DNA of 64,000 nt from Symbiodinium kawagutii (GCA_009767595.1 VSDK01012116.1:176134-240133), one strand, 5' to 3'; positions 1 through 12,500 are shown, counted from the first letter of the stretch. Numbers and translations: made by a program. The notes: generated by a model not told the origin, from the sequence alone.

Positions 1-67
1 CCCCCAAAAAAACAGATAGACCATTCATACTGATAAATCATCCATTTTTGGGGTTCTCTATTTTGTT
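1..67. repeat. MITE-A copy, truncated by the window start
   Basis: The window opens inside a copy of a roughly 105-bp inverted-repeat element, called MITE-A here. The left arm is cut off. The internal part and the right arm (ATCATCC, then TTTTTGGGG, then CTATTTTG) match better copies at 34349-34453 and 50179-50285. No coding capacity. Confidence 0.55.
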
Positions 68-441
68 CAGCCATCATTTGGCAATACTTTGACTCTTGGC
101 ACCAATGCCCAGATGATCACCGTGACTGGTCACTGGCCTTGCCCACACCATGGGCTTCCCTTGGCACCCTGGTGCTTTGTCCTTGAATTAAATTGCTGGT
201 TCATCACGGCAGGATGGACTGAGGTTTGGTTTGATCATGTGTTTGATAGCTAAGCATGATCTTTTATTGGGATAATAGTGGGCAATGATAGGGGATTGTA
301 GTTAAATAGTGGTTTATAATAGGGGATCATAGTTACCCAGTTCAACTTCTCATGGTCATTGGCTTGGGACAACAGCGCGGCTGAATCATGCTAAGCATCT
401 ATCAAGCGCAAGACTATGAAACAACTGGACAATAGCGGATA

Positions 442-531
442 ACTGGTTGGTGGTTTTGAACAGTTGTTATTTTCCCCAATATTTGGAGTGGTTGGTTGCT
501 TAAGTCATATCTTTGAGAGGGGTTGAAACCA
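442..531. repeat. MITE-B copy
   Basis: Begins CTGGTTGGTGGTTTTGAAC and ends GGGGTTGAAACCA, so its ends are imperfect inverted repeats. The interior carries the family words TTATTTTCCCC and GGTTGGTTG. It is a divergent member of the about 100-bp family best seen at 27778-27877. Confidence 0.6.
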
Positions 532-977
532 TGTGGCAACAAAACAACTGGACAAGAACGGAGAATTCTTGTCCTTGGCGCTTTCGTTTCACCGCTTCTA
601 AAAGGGAAGCCGGTCTCCAAGACCAGTGGACCAATAGCACGGAGCCAAAACAGAATGTCGCGTGGTCAATCAGCGTACTGACATGAGATAACTATGATGA
701 TGCTGATTGGTGAATATCATGCTTAATGATTGTTGATAGTAATGATTCATATTTGTTTTTAATGGTACAGAATGGTTGAGAATGATGCTGAGTATGATTA
801 GTGGTCTTTAATGGTTGATGATGTTGGATGATGGTATGATGGTACAATGATTTACAATGTCTGAAATGTTTGATACTGACCCTAGTTGAGAGTGATTGGT
901 GGTCAGTCAATGGATGAAAAGAAGCAACGGTAGGTGATTGCTACAAAATACACCAAAAACATTTAGATACACATATA

Positions 978-1070
978 TAGGGCTACACCAACAAAATGGT
1001 TGATGTACAATTGTAAATGACTAACAATTGGATGATTTGGGGGGGCCCTATTTTGAGAAACCCCCATATA
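978..1070. repeat. Degenerate MITE-A copy
   Basis: The right arm is clear (GATGATTTGG, a G run, CCCTATTTTGAGAAACCCCC). The left arm is decayed. Assigned by similarity to the complete copies near 34.3 and 50.2 kb. Confidence 0.45.
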
Positions 1071-2420
1071 GTGGGAAATCCATATCAAAATGAATCGAAG
1101 ATTGACCATATAGTCTTTCAGATTAATGTAGAGGTAGATCCATATGGATAAACCCACCATGCTTGAGGTCGACCATTTGTTGCCACTTAAGGTATGTGAA
1201 GGTGTGAAACTATCAATTCTGTAAACCAGTGGTTTGTACAGCACACGTTGATACATCTTCCACCTGTGCTGCAGGTCGGCTCATGCGCTGCCACCGTTGA
1301 AGGAACAAAAACAACCTCGCAAAGAGCAGCTGCTGCTGTCTCCCTTACTGCCTGTTGGTTGGGAGGGAGCCGTTCGGAGCCACGGGTATCCATGTAGCCT
1401 TTTAAAGGGCCTTTGAAGGGGGAGAGATTTGGAGCTACTAGGAGGGTTCTAACCAAATGCTAGCTTGACCGACAATGATCATGATTAATATGGAAACCAT
1501 CACCAGCTGTACAGGTACACCATCGACAAAGTCATGCGTTGAATGTTTTGAACCATGCCCAGTTGTCCCACAGCGTTAACCATCCTATTCCCTATCATGG
1601 TTCATTAATACCCCCTATCATGGGTATCGATTTGGCTATAATGATGGTGAATGATCAGGAGCAGAAAGCAACAATGGAAGGGAATGTGATGGTTGTACAA
1701 TGAAACACAACAGTAATTATGGTTATAACTTGGTTACTGATCGTGGATAAGGGCAGCTTAATGCTTTTATTTGGTATAAATCAATGGTCACTGGCTAGTA
1801 TGATAACAATGATCAAGGTAGCACGTTTCGTACTATTCAGTACTTTACCCTCGGGCTAATGATCAGGAATCATCAATGATTGAAACCATGCTTGTGATAG
1901 GTGTTTTTACAGTCAACCAAGAAGAACCAATTGGTATAATCATATTGAATAGCGACATTAATTGCACCAACTGCAAATGGTTTGGGTGATGAAGATTAAC
2001 CATCGGTAATACATTCTGATTACTTGTTCACGATACAATGCAAGGGTATTGATGATGAGTAAACCATTGAAACTGTTCCCCGGCTAAGCGGTTTGCGAAC
2101 CAACAAGGGATCATGGAATTAAGAGTACCGTTGAGGGTACCGTTGATGATGGATGATGATGGATGATGAGAAGCTCAAACGTGGTCAATTTTGTTTGTGG
2201 TTTCAAACATTTTCTATTTTCCCCAGTCAACCCAGGTATTGATTCACCATCGTTTTTCATGAAGCACAACCATGAAGTAAGCATCAGGAAGCATCAGAAT
2301 TCACCACCAACAAGCGCGTGGATTCACCATGAGCTGAGCTCGCAGGGACCATTTGTCCAGCTGATTCACCACGAATTCACCCATTCGATATTTGGCTATT
2401 CGTATGATAATTGCTACATG

Positions 2421-2535
2421 GCTATGGGTCAATATTAACCAACCAACTAATGGAGGATTTACCAACAATAATAAGGGAAAACAAAGGTTAATGGTGGGGG
2501 AACCAGGGGTACAGGGTTTTGACCCACAGCCACAT
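2421..2535. repeat. MITE-D copy
   Basis: Reverse orientation relative to 33968-34083. It ends in GGGGAACCAGGGGTACAGGG followed by TTTTGACCCACAGCC. The opposite end has GGCTATGGGTCAATATTAACC. The near-complementary GGCTGTGGGTCAA ends mark it as a short inverted-repeat element of about 115 bp. Confidence 0.6.
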
Positions 2536-2910
2536 CAGTTAATTGGTTACAATGGTTCAGTTCTAGTAATTAGTAACAATTAGTAATTCACCCATTAGCT
2601 TAATCATAATTACCATTGATATTTTAACCAGTAACATAAATTGAGCCTACTGAGTGACAATTGATAGCAATGAATTGGTGGTAACCACTTATTGATACAT
2701 TACATTATTACTATTGATATTTTAACCTGCCTACTGTTGATGTTTAGCCAGCTTCTTCACCATCTAGCAATCATTCACCAGCTTGAATAAACCATCATTA
2801 GGCACCATTCACTATTTAACCACTGTTTCACCAACTTATTCACCACAAACCACTCAACCACTACCAACTTATCCACCACTTACCATCATTAACTTCAGCT
2901 CATACCACCA

Positions 2911-3070
2911 ATGGCCGCGGAACCACCACCACCTGCCCCTCGCAGGCACGGCCGTCCAGTGCTGCACGGCACGTGCGTTCCAAACCGCGTCCAGCCATCG
3001 TGTCGCCGGGCACCATTAAGACGGCGACAGCGAAGCAGTGGTGGTTCATTGGTGGTAGAATTGGTTAAAT
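2911..3070 (+). CDS. Candidate small GC-rich exon or ORF
   Basis: An ATG opens a 52-residue frame starting MAAEPPPPAPRRHGRP that runs to a TGA. It is Pro/Arg-rich and clearly GC-richer than the flanking AT-rich DNA. This style recurs in islands at 38.9, 44.1, 46.2, 48.6 and 50.0 kb, so it may be a first exon of a gene with large repeat-filled introns. No domain recognised and no partner exon identified. It could equally be chance open frame in a GC-rich patch. Confidence 0.25.
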
Positions 3071-3106
3071 GAACATGCTAACAGATGGAATGGAAATCCA
3101 GTGATT

Positions 3107-3338
3107 CTGGTTGGTGGTTTGCTGAACATGTTTTGTTTTCCTTACAAGGTGGGCCCCCTAAATTAGCTAACTTGGGTTATAACTAGGATAACTACCAGTT
3201 ATGGTAGATATAACTATAGTTAAATGGCTTATTAATCAACTTATAACTAGGGGGGCCCACCTTGTAGTAATTATCAACAATTGGTTGCTTGGCGAATATC
3301 TTCCATAAGGATTGGGATTGAAAGCACCAACCACCTGG
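3107..3338. repeat. MITE-B copy split by a nested MITE-C
   Basis: The outer element starts CTGGTTGGTGGTTTGCTGAAC and ends TTGAAAGCACCAACCACC. Its middle (TTTTCCTTA then TAGTAATTATC) is interrupted at 3145-3264 by a different inverted-repeat element. Uninterrupted copies such as 27778-27877 read TTTTCCCTAGTAATTAG across the same point. Confidence 0.75.
3145..3264. mobile_element. MITE-C inserted into MITE-B, TA target duplication
   Basis: A 120-bp non-coding element with terminal inverted repeats CAAGGTGGGCCCCCTA and TAGGGGGGCCCACCTTG, flanked on both sides by TA. The host MITE-B sequence is intact on either side apart from the duplicated TA. The TA duplication and terminal repeats fit a Tc1/mariner-type non-autonomous element (inference). 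Related copies: 45801-45922 and one end at 48315-48400. Confidence 0.75.
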
Positions 3339-4850
3339 TCAATGTGGGTTAAATGGATAGTGAATGAGGGTTAAATGGATGGTTAATGAGGGTCAATGCT
3401 AATGCCAATGGATAATTATAACAATGAATTGGTTGGTTCAATGCTTGGCAAGGTTGAATGAGAAGGTTAAGATGCTGGTGAAATGGTGCTTGATAAACTG
3501 GTGAAGGAGGGTTAATGGATTTTGATGAGCCGGTTCATGATGCTGAATAAGCTATTTACAACAAATAGTGCTTAATAAGCTGGTTTAAATGTCACCAGTA
3601 AGTTGGTTCATTAGCGCTGGTGAAACAGCTGTGGAACATGTTGGCTCATGATGGTTCCTGATGGAGCCGGCAACGCTGGTTGGCTACGCTGGTCCACAAG
3701 CTGGGCCGGCGCTGGTAATGATGGGGGAAGCAGGCGGGCTTAGGGTGTTGACCCATAGACAAGTATGCTGCTTGATGATGGTCAACCGATGCTAAGATGA
3801 CGGTTTATGTCCAAGAATTGTTTCTTCATGCTGAAGACTGGTTAGTTAGTCAACCATTGTCAACCATCATTCATGGCACAAAATGATGCCTCTCGTTACA
3901 AGTGGATGATAAGCCAATACACGATGACTATAGACTATAGCTACCAGAACTGGTAGTTACCCCAATCTTGACCTCAGTCTACTCACAGGGGTATGTCACT
4001 TTGTAGATGCTGGTCAACCAGAGTTAGTTTATGGTCAGCCATGATGGATTGCTGTTTCAGGATGGCTTCGAACCCACGCTTGTCGGAGGTGGTAACCAGC
4101 AAGCCTCACCAATTCGCAGACCCGTTTAGCTTAGGCAGCATTCGCTCAGGGGGTGACCCTCATTGTAGAAAGATGTAATAAGCACCTTTGTTTCACATGT
4201 CTATTGAGATTGTTTACCCGCCATGATGGCAACAATGTAAAGCGTACTTTCACTCACTTGATTATTCATCACGATTGTTCGTCACAAATAGCGGTTCTTA
4301 TTTTCTCCTTCTTTTACCAATTTGTTTGCATCACCACCAAGCGCTATGATGAAAAATCAATTGATAACTGGACTCAGTATGATTACTTGATCATACTTGA
4401 TCAAGCTGATGGCAGCTAGAAGTAAGATGTCAACATCATTGATACCCTGTGGTAGACTAACATAGCCATGGATAATCCACCAATTTGCAGATTGCTTACC
4501 TATTGGGAATCGTGATTTCCATTGCTATATTAGATTACCGGAGTGAAGTGTAACTACTTCACCACCCAGATGTTGCTTCTGGGTTACATATGTCAGCTGT
4601 ATGCCCAGCTGTGTGTGTGTGTGTTGTGAGTCAACTGACCGGGGTCAACATGTCGACAGCCGTGTTTGGGAGGTTCCTGTTGGTTCCTGCGAAGACGTGT
4701 TTTTTGGTCAGCATTACCGTGCACTACCTATATGGACTTGTATATACCTATATGATTCCTACCAGAGCCACCAAACGGCTTCCCATTGGTTTCTTAACAT
4801 AAGTTGTTCAAATGGCTTCCCATTGGTAAGCCATTTCCCCACTTGCCGCC
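3339..4850. other. Intergenic DNA, no gene seen
   Basis: AT-rich sequence with GGTTAATGG/TGAATGAGG words. Short open frames at 3993-4178, 4153-4419 and 4590-4855 have no recognisable domain and no splice-site support, so they are not called. Confidence 0.4.
4773..4827. repeat. Paired short motif AAACGGCTTCCCATTGGT
   Basis: Two copies of an 18-bp word (4773-4790 and 4810-4827, the second with AAATGGC) lie 37 bp apart. The same paired arrangement recurs at 14406-14451 and 24141-24185. Confidence 0.6.
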
Positions 4851-5133
4851 ATTAGTTGATGAAAGGATGGTTCTTGTTCATGTATCATAGAATTCTTGAG
4901 GACGCCAAGCAGATTAACTCTATCCCTATCAAACCACTGCCAACCAGTGCAGCCCTCGTCACAGCAGCAGCCTTTCTGCCAAAGAAGTCGGAGCAGGCTC
5001 CAGAGGCCAGGAGGGGACGTCGTGGCTTGCCAGTTGAGCTGATGGATCTATAACCCAAAGGCTTTAACCATAGCACAAAGCAGCATAGTCACACCACATC
5101 ATACATTTGCCAACATATCACATGACAAGGTTG

Positions 5134-5361
5134 CTAATCAGTTAACTGACGAAGCCATCTGCAACAAACAAAGGCAGAGTACCTTTGCAGGCACTGATAC
5201 CCCAAGTTTTGCGGAGTACATCTCTGCGCTAGTCGCTTGATCTTTCCAACGTAGTCCTCATCATCGTAGGTTGAAATCAGTAGGGGGTTGCTGAACCGAG
5301 ATTGGTCAATGACCAAATGGTCCAACCTCACACAAGCAGAAGATAAAACATGATAAAACAT
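5134..5361 (-). CDS. C-terminal exon of a transposase-like gene
   Basis: Minus-strand frame with the stretch FSNPLLISTYDDEDYVGKIK followed by RLAQRCTPQNLGYQ. This 'NP-L-x-Y-x-DED-VGKI' pattern resembles the C-terminal tail of KDZ/Plavaka-like transposase relatives common in dinoflagellate genomes (recalled family style, not searched). It lies downstream, on the same strand, of the larger transposase-like exon at 6543-7403, and is probably the end of the same gene. Start and splice sites are not determined. Confidence 0.4.
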   Translation of the reverse strand: MFYHVLSSACVRLDHLVIDQSRFSNPLLISTYDDEDYVGKIKRLAQRCTPQNLGYQCLQRYSAFVCCRWLRQLTD

Positions 5362-6199
5362 TCAAACAACGGAAAACCACAAGACTAAGATCTGATCAAA
5401 TCCAGGTTCTAGCATGTTTGAGCCAGGAAGCTGATGGTGTTTTGGTCGCACCTTGTACAAGAATTTCTCCTCGTCTATAGCTTTGCGAGCCAAGCCTCAA
5501 AGTGTCAATGACAAGCTTTAGGGTAGCAAAAACAAAGTTCAACAAAGTCAAACGGTATAACAACATCCTTGATACTGTTGAATCATGTTCTGTCAGAGGA
5601 CTGTTGTGAGCACTATGCAAGAGAAAGTTTGATCGCAGCAAGACCGATCGATTCTTTGCATCCAGAAGGGGACCACGGTTTCGCGCTCTGGACATGCACG
5701 ACCGCATAGCCACTAGGTTCACAAATAATGATGCCCGCAACCTCAACTGCTGAAGCCAATGGAACAAAAACAGCAAACCCAGAACAAAACTCACAGTTCC
5801 ACCTAACCCCCAACAATGAGGCCTAGAAACGAAGCTGCTTCATCGGTTGGGTTTGCCTCTGCCACTGCCAAAGTGACTCCTTTGAGCCACTTTGCCAAAA
5901 CCGCGCCTTCCTGCAAGCATGCTTGGAAGTTGGGTTCTTACTTAATGACATTTTGTTTGGTGTGCACACTTGCTGTTTCCCACTGATTCCCACTCAAAAA
6001 AAACACACAGAACAAGAAACTAATTGGCCCAGGCACACTTCCATTGAAATGTTTTTGAACCAGAGTCGGATAGTTGTTCTTTCCAAAAGGGTACAACTGC
6101 TTCCTCAAAACAATAGTCAGCAAACCACACTCGCAATGATGAGAAACAAACTAGCAAAACGCGCTTGGGGAAACCCCCCAGCTTGAAGATCTCTGTCGA

Positions 6200-6500
6200 A
6201 ATCTGGCCATGATCACAACGAAGTTGCAGCGAAATGCCACAGGTTTAAAAACGTGTTTGAAAACAAATGTCGCCAAGGTTCATTGATGGCATTTGCCCCT
6301 TGTTTCCTGAATCAACGATTGCAGCTGATCAAGATTGATCAAGTCCTAACTCTTTTCAAACAATGTCTCGTTGCTCCATATGTGAAAGCAAGATTCTCAC
6401 ACCATGTCTTTTGCACTCACGTGCAAAATCCACTCCAGCTAATCGTAGGCGTTCCTCCTGTGAATCAGCATTCCACACGGCAGAAGTTGCAGTGAGTTCT
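6200..6500 (-). pseudogene. Broken transposase-like coding segment
   Basis: A minus-strand frame reads approximately VWNADSQEERLRLAGVDFAR and then ECKRHGVRIL before a stop. It looks coding and lies between the two transposase-like exons on the same strand. The continuation is interrupted by stops, so it is either an exon whose splice sites I cannot place or a decayed part of the element. Confidence 0.3.
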
Positions 6501-6542
6501 GCCAATGCCTGAGATCCGTTGGCACGCTGTCACAAACAAGTG

Positions 6543-7403
6543 TTACTGAAATAACTGCGATTCCCCTGCATTAGTTGTGGTAAACAAAAACAGATTGCAT
6601 AGGCAAATTGCACTCCCTGCAACTTCAGGAGTTATGGCCAGGTCCACCAGATGTAGCCAGTCGGTTAGAATCATGGAAATGTCAAATCCTGGCAATCTCA
6701 CCCAAACATTTGGCCGGCAACCATTGACAATGAAGTCTGTGGTTGACTTCAGTGATGCCCGATGGGGGGCATGCTCTCCAAAGGAAGTGTATATGTAGGA
6801 ACCGGATGCTGAAGCATCACAGTAGAGGCAGCACTTGTCACTGACCCACGACGTCGTCAGTTTGAGAGTTCGTTGCAAAAATTTTTGGTCACCTTTCAAT
6901 GCAAATAGCACACCCCTGTATGGCCCACAAACAGGTCCAGAAACTGAACGTTGCCAAGGCCTATCATAAGGATCCACGGTCATGAACTGACCATGTTGCA
7001 ATTCCATCAGTGATTGTACCACCCAAGCATCCAATGTGTCGTATGATTCAGGAAGAGTTCGGCTAACATCCATCACATAGACAAGGTATCGTGCATCCCA
7101 CGAGCTGCATCCACCAATCAATGGGCTGCTAATTGTCAACACCGTAAATGACCTCCGACGGTGGGAGTCAGCATCATCCCCATGGCAGATGATGGGGAAA
7201 ACCTTGCTCAGATCACATTCCTTAGCAAGAACAATAGCGATATTTGGCAAATCACTTGCGACAAAAACTCCCGCATATGTTTTGCAAATGAGCATCTGGA
7301 TCCGATAAAATGGGATGTCGCTGAAACCAAGGATTGGAGCGCTGTCCATTCCAAAAGTCCATGAGGGCCTGAGGTGAAAAAGTTCTGGAACACCCTGAGT
7401 CAT
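6543..7403 (-). CDS. KDZ/Plavaka-like transposase-related protein, core exon
   Basis: A 286-residue frame. From N to C: HGDDADSHRRRSFTVLTISS (residues about 74-93), then ALKGDQKFLQ, a Cys pair in SDKCCLYCDASASGS, EHAPHR, and a conserved-looking DWLHLVDLAITPEVAGSAI near residue 250. The order 'HGD...R', 'LKGD-K-W/F', 'C-YC', 'D-HLVDL---P--AGS' is typical of KDZ/Plavaka-type transposase relatives abundant in dinoflagellates. Family assignment is from memory of such motifs and needs a profile search. The frame is uninterrupted, but flanking segments of the same strand are fragmented, suggesting introns or decay. No terminal repeats were found around it, so autonomy is not supported. Whether it is expressed is unknown. 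Confidence 0.5.
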   Translation of the reverse strand: MTQGVPELFHLRPSWTFGMDSAPILGFSDIPFYRIQMLICKTYAGVFVASDLPNIAIVLAKECDLSKVFPIICHGDDADSHRRRSFTVLTISSPLIGGCSSWDARYLVYVMDVSRTLPESYDTLDAWVVQSLMELQHGQFMTVDPYDRPWQRSVSGPVCGPYRGVLFALKGDQKFLQRTLKLTTSWVSDKCCLYCDASASGSYIYTSFGEHAPHRASLKSTTDFIVNGCRPNVWVRLPGFDISMILTDWLHLVDLAITPEVAGSAICLCNLFLFTTTNAGESQLFQ

Positions 7404-9560
7404 GACAGTAGCTCTGGTCTAAGTCTAATTTCAAAAATGCAGCCCAAGTACCCCAGGAGGGCCAAGCCATCTTGCACGAAACAAATTCTCATCGTAGTTA
7501 TACATCGAGTGGATCCTTATCAACATGCGATGCAACATGCATGAGTTTGCAAAGCTGTGACAAGCTTGGATATGTCATGCAATTGCATAGTACAGGTGGT
7601 TGGCTCTTACTCTGACCTTTACGTCACATCATCCTTGAGGGAACCCGAGGGCTTGTATTCGAGCATGTGATGTGTATCTTTGGTGTTGACCCAAGGCTAT
7701 CTCAGTTCAAAATCACACGTCATATGAACATATCAAAATCAGGGCTGGAAAGGCTCAAAGATGCATACATAAATGCTCGGAGGAATGGAGATGACCAAAA
7801 CACAAAAATAAAAGGGGCCAACACCATAGCGAAAAAGTATGAGAGAGAGAAAGAGTAAATGAGTGAGTGAGTGAGCGAGTGAATGAGTGGGAAGAGAAAC
7901 TTGTAAAGAAAGATAGATAATTCAGAAATATGATGCAACAAAAAATCAAACCACCTGAGCCCATATAAACAACATGCTGCTGTCCAGAGACATTTCACTT
8001 GGCAAGAAGAGATGCCATCGCTCCAAATATGCAGGGACTTCTCGGCTTCGATCCATCAGTACAACTTGAATCCTTGGGATGGGTTGAAAGGATGGTTGTA
8101 GACCTTGCATGGATGAAGCAAACATGTCCTGCATATTATTCAAGATGCTCTTTGGGCTGGGGTAGCATTCGTCTCCAAGGCTGTCGGTTTAGCCACGACC
8201 AGAAGCGACGACCACTATGTTTGTGGTCTGTATCATTGAGATTCACCAGCTCTTTCAGATTCGCCCTTAGCAAAGTGTTCGAGCAAAATGAAACACATGG
8301 TTTGTTTGCAAAAAGACTGATGGAACCAATATGCATTCGTTGGTTTGATATCTTAAGTGGAGCTTCGGGAGGTGTCTTCCAGGAATCCTTCGGCGAAGAA
8401 CACGCAGAAAATCAGTCAATGTTTCCACACTCACCTCAGAAGTGTATGGTGTAATATGGCTGGACCCAGCGCAACTGGGCAACATAAACGCACAAAACAT
8501 GTTGCATTTTTTGCAGATAGGTTGCATACTTTCCTAATTCCAGAAATTCCTCAACGAGGTCCATCAAGCTTGGCTCGCACACCCCGACCCCATTGGACTC
8601 GTTCGATGTGTGAGTATGGTTTCTTTGTCATGGGAATATCATGTCTCACGTGTCAAGGATTTTGTTTATCCTGCATTACTTCGTGATCATAGTGTTCCCT
8701 CTCCTCACCACCTTACCCCTGAAGAGCCACACGACAAGCAAAGGAATTGCAAATCATTGTTTCAAGCTGTCATACTGAATGGCACATCCCATTTAGGTGG
8801 ATATCAAATGCTGTCAGTTTGGAGCTACAACGAGATCTGTCGGAAAGTATCCCGGTATCCTCCGTAAAATAGGCTTGGAACCTTCTTACTACATACCGAC
8901 CATTGAAAGTACGTAGCACTAGCTCATGACATGACACAAGTTGAACTCAACACATCATCATTCTTCAATGATTGGTTTGGGAATAGAGTCTTTGCCGCAT
9001 ACGTGTTCGCAGTTTTGCTCGTCCACAGGCACAGCCCCAGTTGTTGCCCATGTTCCAGTATGGCAACTGTTGTCACCAAAGCGCCAACCACGACAGGCCA
9101 CAAAGAAAAGGGTGCTGCCACAATTCAGTGTGGACACCCAGGAACTGATGTTCACGGATATCACACTCCAGGATGTTTGAAACATTTTGCAGGGGGCTTG
9201 AAAACCAATGTACTGCCTGATAAAATTCTATATCCTGGAATGTGGGATCCATCCCCTGGCCAGGTGTTGGAACCATTAGTTGGATTTAGGACCATGTCAC
9301 ACAACAAAGCCTCCAGCGTAAAAGTAGACAACCGTTTGTTGTGGTGCAAGGCACATTTACCCTGCATGAGTCAAGATGGGTCAATGCTGATGTTTAAAGC
9401 TATCAAGCTTAGCAGTTGGGATACCCTGTTGTGTGGAATGATCACTTTGACTGCGCTAATGTTTGGTGGGATGAGCCACTGGTCAATGCATCATGGACGC
9501 ATACCAATCAGATGCGCTGATCCGAAAAGAACAACACATATTGTTACCAAGTCAGTTGTG
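7404..9560 (-). other. Possible upstream exons of the transposase-like gene
   Basis: Several minus-strand segments look protein-like. At 7946-8143 there is RIQVVLMDRSREVPAYLER. At 8267-8527 there is EVSVETLTDFLRVLRRRIPG. At 9161-9367 there is GDGSHIPGYRILSGSTLVFK. They precede the 6543-7403 exon on the same strand. A plus-strand frame of 222 residues (8931-9599) overlaps them and I favour it being a shadow, without certainty. Splice joints were not resolved. A GAGT/GAGA-rich simple sequence lies at 7840-7890. Confidence 0.3.
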
Positions 9561-9564
9561 TCAA

Positions 9565-12500
9565 TCACATGGACTCATCCCCACTCTGGCCATCGTTAGA
9601 ACCACCCTTTTTAGGTGGCCTTTGTCTCTTTGCTTGGCTCTTAGCCGCTGTTACACGGCGCTTTCCATCATTTACGTCTGCAAAAATCAAAGCCGCCTCA
9701 GACTTTTCGGTCTCCAACTTCTGCTGGAACTCCTGGGTATCCAGATCGGTCAGAGGGGTCTGAATCAACTCGCCAACTCGATCATAGGCAGCATTGGCGT
9801 CAGGAAGATGAGCACGCAGGGCACTTACCTTATTGCCGATAAAACCAATGTGTGAAAAGAACAACATGCAATGAACTCAAAAACGATAAGTGTTCATAGT
9901 CTTAGTGATTTTGACTTATGTAGATGAGACACCAGCTCAGAGCGATTTCTGATATCATAAGCGTCCAAATCTTCGATGCACTTGGAAATGTCTTTGCAGG
10001 CCTGCTTCCACCTCAGATCCAACATGTATTGTTGAATGATCTCAACCCCTTGGAAACCGTAGCTTAATCCGAACATGGTAAATAATTTTCATGTTATTGG
10101 TCAAAGAAACTTCTTGTGCATTTTTTTCATTTCACCAAGTGCTTCCTCTTCTGCTGTCTTTTCCCTCTTGGCCTTTTTTGCCTTGATCTGTCCGGTGGAA
10201 AGGTTCATAAACTCAGGTAGGTTTGATTGGAAGCCTTGCAGCTGCTTCGCAAGTAGCTGCTTTGCACCACCATCCCGAACACGCCCAGACAGGCTTACCT
10301 CAAATGATGCAAAACATGCAAGGTTATGCACTTCGTAACTCCCATTGTAATAAAATGATTTCAATGGTTCAATCAAGTCACTGATGATTCACCACGAGTG
10401 CCACTTGTATTGTCTTCGACTACTTCTTTGAGTACTTTATACATTCTTGCTTTCTTCACGTTGGGAGCCTGAAGCACGCCAAGGCCACGCAAGAAAACTG
10501 AAGCCTTGCAAAGTGCTAAGCACAGGCCGGGCCTGGGGGTGTGGTACCCCTGCTTGTCCTGAAGGCAAGCTGTGGGCAGAACTTACTGAACTAGCTAAGA
10601 TCATTAGCAAAAACACCATTCATAGATTGGTGCCACAATTGACCAATAAGATTCCTCGTGTCAGTTCTTGAAGGAACGCTTGGGCTTCATCATCCGTACC
10701 ATAGATTTTCTCCAATTGGAACATGGTGACCTCAACTGCTGTCGACCCAAGGGGCATGAGTCATGAGTATCGACATTGTGGTATGAGCAGTTCATAGCTT
10801 GATTTATGTCGTTTGCAATTTGTGTAAGGAGTAAGGCTTTGGCAGTGGTGTATCTATCAGTGCGAAGCGTTTCCACAAAGGATACAAATTTCTCTTCAAC
10901 GTCGATCTCGCTGACGTCTTGGTTTTGGATCCAGCTCTTCAACATCTGGAACCTGAGTGTGTTTGGAGATGTATATCACAAACCATTACCTGATGCGAGT
11001 GAACAAAGCAACGTGTGTGCAAAGATTTGAATATATAACATATCAAGCAGCCGTTCTTTATCGGATGCTAGGGAAAATTTCGCTACCAATTCGGGCTTTG
11101 CTTCTTTGTAGATGGCTCTTCTCATTGCCGCATACTGTCTCTTCCTTTCCTTAGTTTCACTTTCTATCATGCAGCATGCATATAATGTAGGGCCAGTTAA
11201 ACACCACTCAATTTGCATAATGTCTTTTGTTCATATGTGTGTGTGTATGTGTTTGAAAAACCATTCCATAATACAAGTGCATCTATGAATCTTCGTACGG
11301 CATCTCGCTTGGACGCTGCATAGCCGAGATCTTTTCCTTCTGTTCTGTGGACAGATTCTTTTGGCGTTCCGTTCTCTCTGTTCTCTCTGCGGTTGAGGGT
11401 GTAGGATGAGCACTGCTTGCCTAAGATGTGGACAAGCTGTGGACACTGGACACTGAATGACACTGACACGAACATCTTACAACATCATAAACGACTGCAA
11501 TGAACATTGATTGTTTGATTCTGATGTTACTATTTGTGATTTCTTAGGCATGAGGCCTCCTCCTCGTCAAACAATTTTCGCGCCACTGATGGGGAGGAAG
11601 ATCCGAACGCAGCGACCATGTCTAAGCTTGCCAAAGTGGAAGATTTTTCCAACAACATCTCCTGGGCCGATGAGACATGAAGGGATGTGATCTGTTAATG
11701 GAAGGAAATCAGGACCCCACATCCGTCATATGTTTTCCTTCTCATCACACAACATGTTTACAGCTGGGTATGATTTGTTTCAATGGGGTTCTTGGCCACG
11801 ATATGTAAAATAGCGCATCGAAGAAGCAGTCCTGGCTTTTTGTCTTCAAAACTTCAGCTGCTTGCGTCACCTCTTGATTCGGCTTTGTCTTGGTTTTGTC
11901 TCCCTCTTGGGTCGGAACTGTTGCCTTCTTGTGGTGTGGACCTTCCTCGTCAGCTTCCACCATTCTTCTTTTGAATCGATCTTGCCTCAGTGGCCGAGCT
12001 TGTTCCAACAGGCACAGAGCTGTCGATGTTGCATCCTTCTCATCGACCTTCCCACTGGCACGTGCAGCTTCACCTCTCCTTTGCCTGTTTGCTTCCTTCT
12101 TGGCAGCCTCACCTTCCTCACCATCCTTCTTCCTTTCCTTCTCCTTATCCTTTTTGTCTCTCTTGTCCTTGGAAGTCGTTGCATCTTTTGATGTTGCTGT
12201 CGTAGATGCAGGTGTCACCGATGCCGATGGTTCTGCCTGGTTGCTATCTTTGACCTTGTCCTTCTTGATTTTCTTTTCCTTCTCAGCATCCTTCTTCATC
12301 TTCTCCTGGTCCTTCATTTCTGCCACATCACCCAAACCTGTGTCTGATGCAGCTTCACATTTCTTTAGCCGCTTTCGTTCCTTTGGCTTGCATTCATCCT
12401 CCTTGGCAGCCTCGCCTTCCTCACCATCCTTCTTCCTTTCCTTCTCCTTATCCTTTTTGTCTTTCTTGTCCTTGGAAGTCGTTGCATCTTTTGATGTTGC

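Larger units (their letters stand above)
532..2910. other. Intergenic AT-rich DNA, no gene seen
   Basis: Dominated by short words such as TGGTTGATGATGG. It contains one degenerate MITE-A (about 978-1070) and one MITE-D copy (2421-2535). A slightly GC-richer patch lies at 1260-1420, but I could not find a convincing exon in it. Confidence 0.5.

Noticed and set aside
8931..9599. 222-residue plus-strand ORF
   Set aside because: His/Thr/Met-rich odd composition, opposite to the strand of flanking coding segments, with protein-like minus-strand frames over the same bases; not called, though not excluded.
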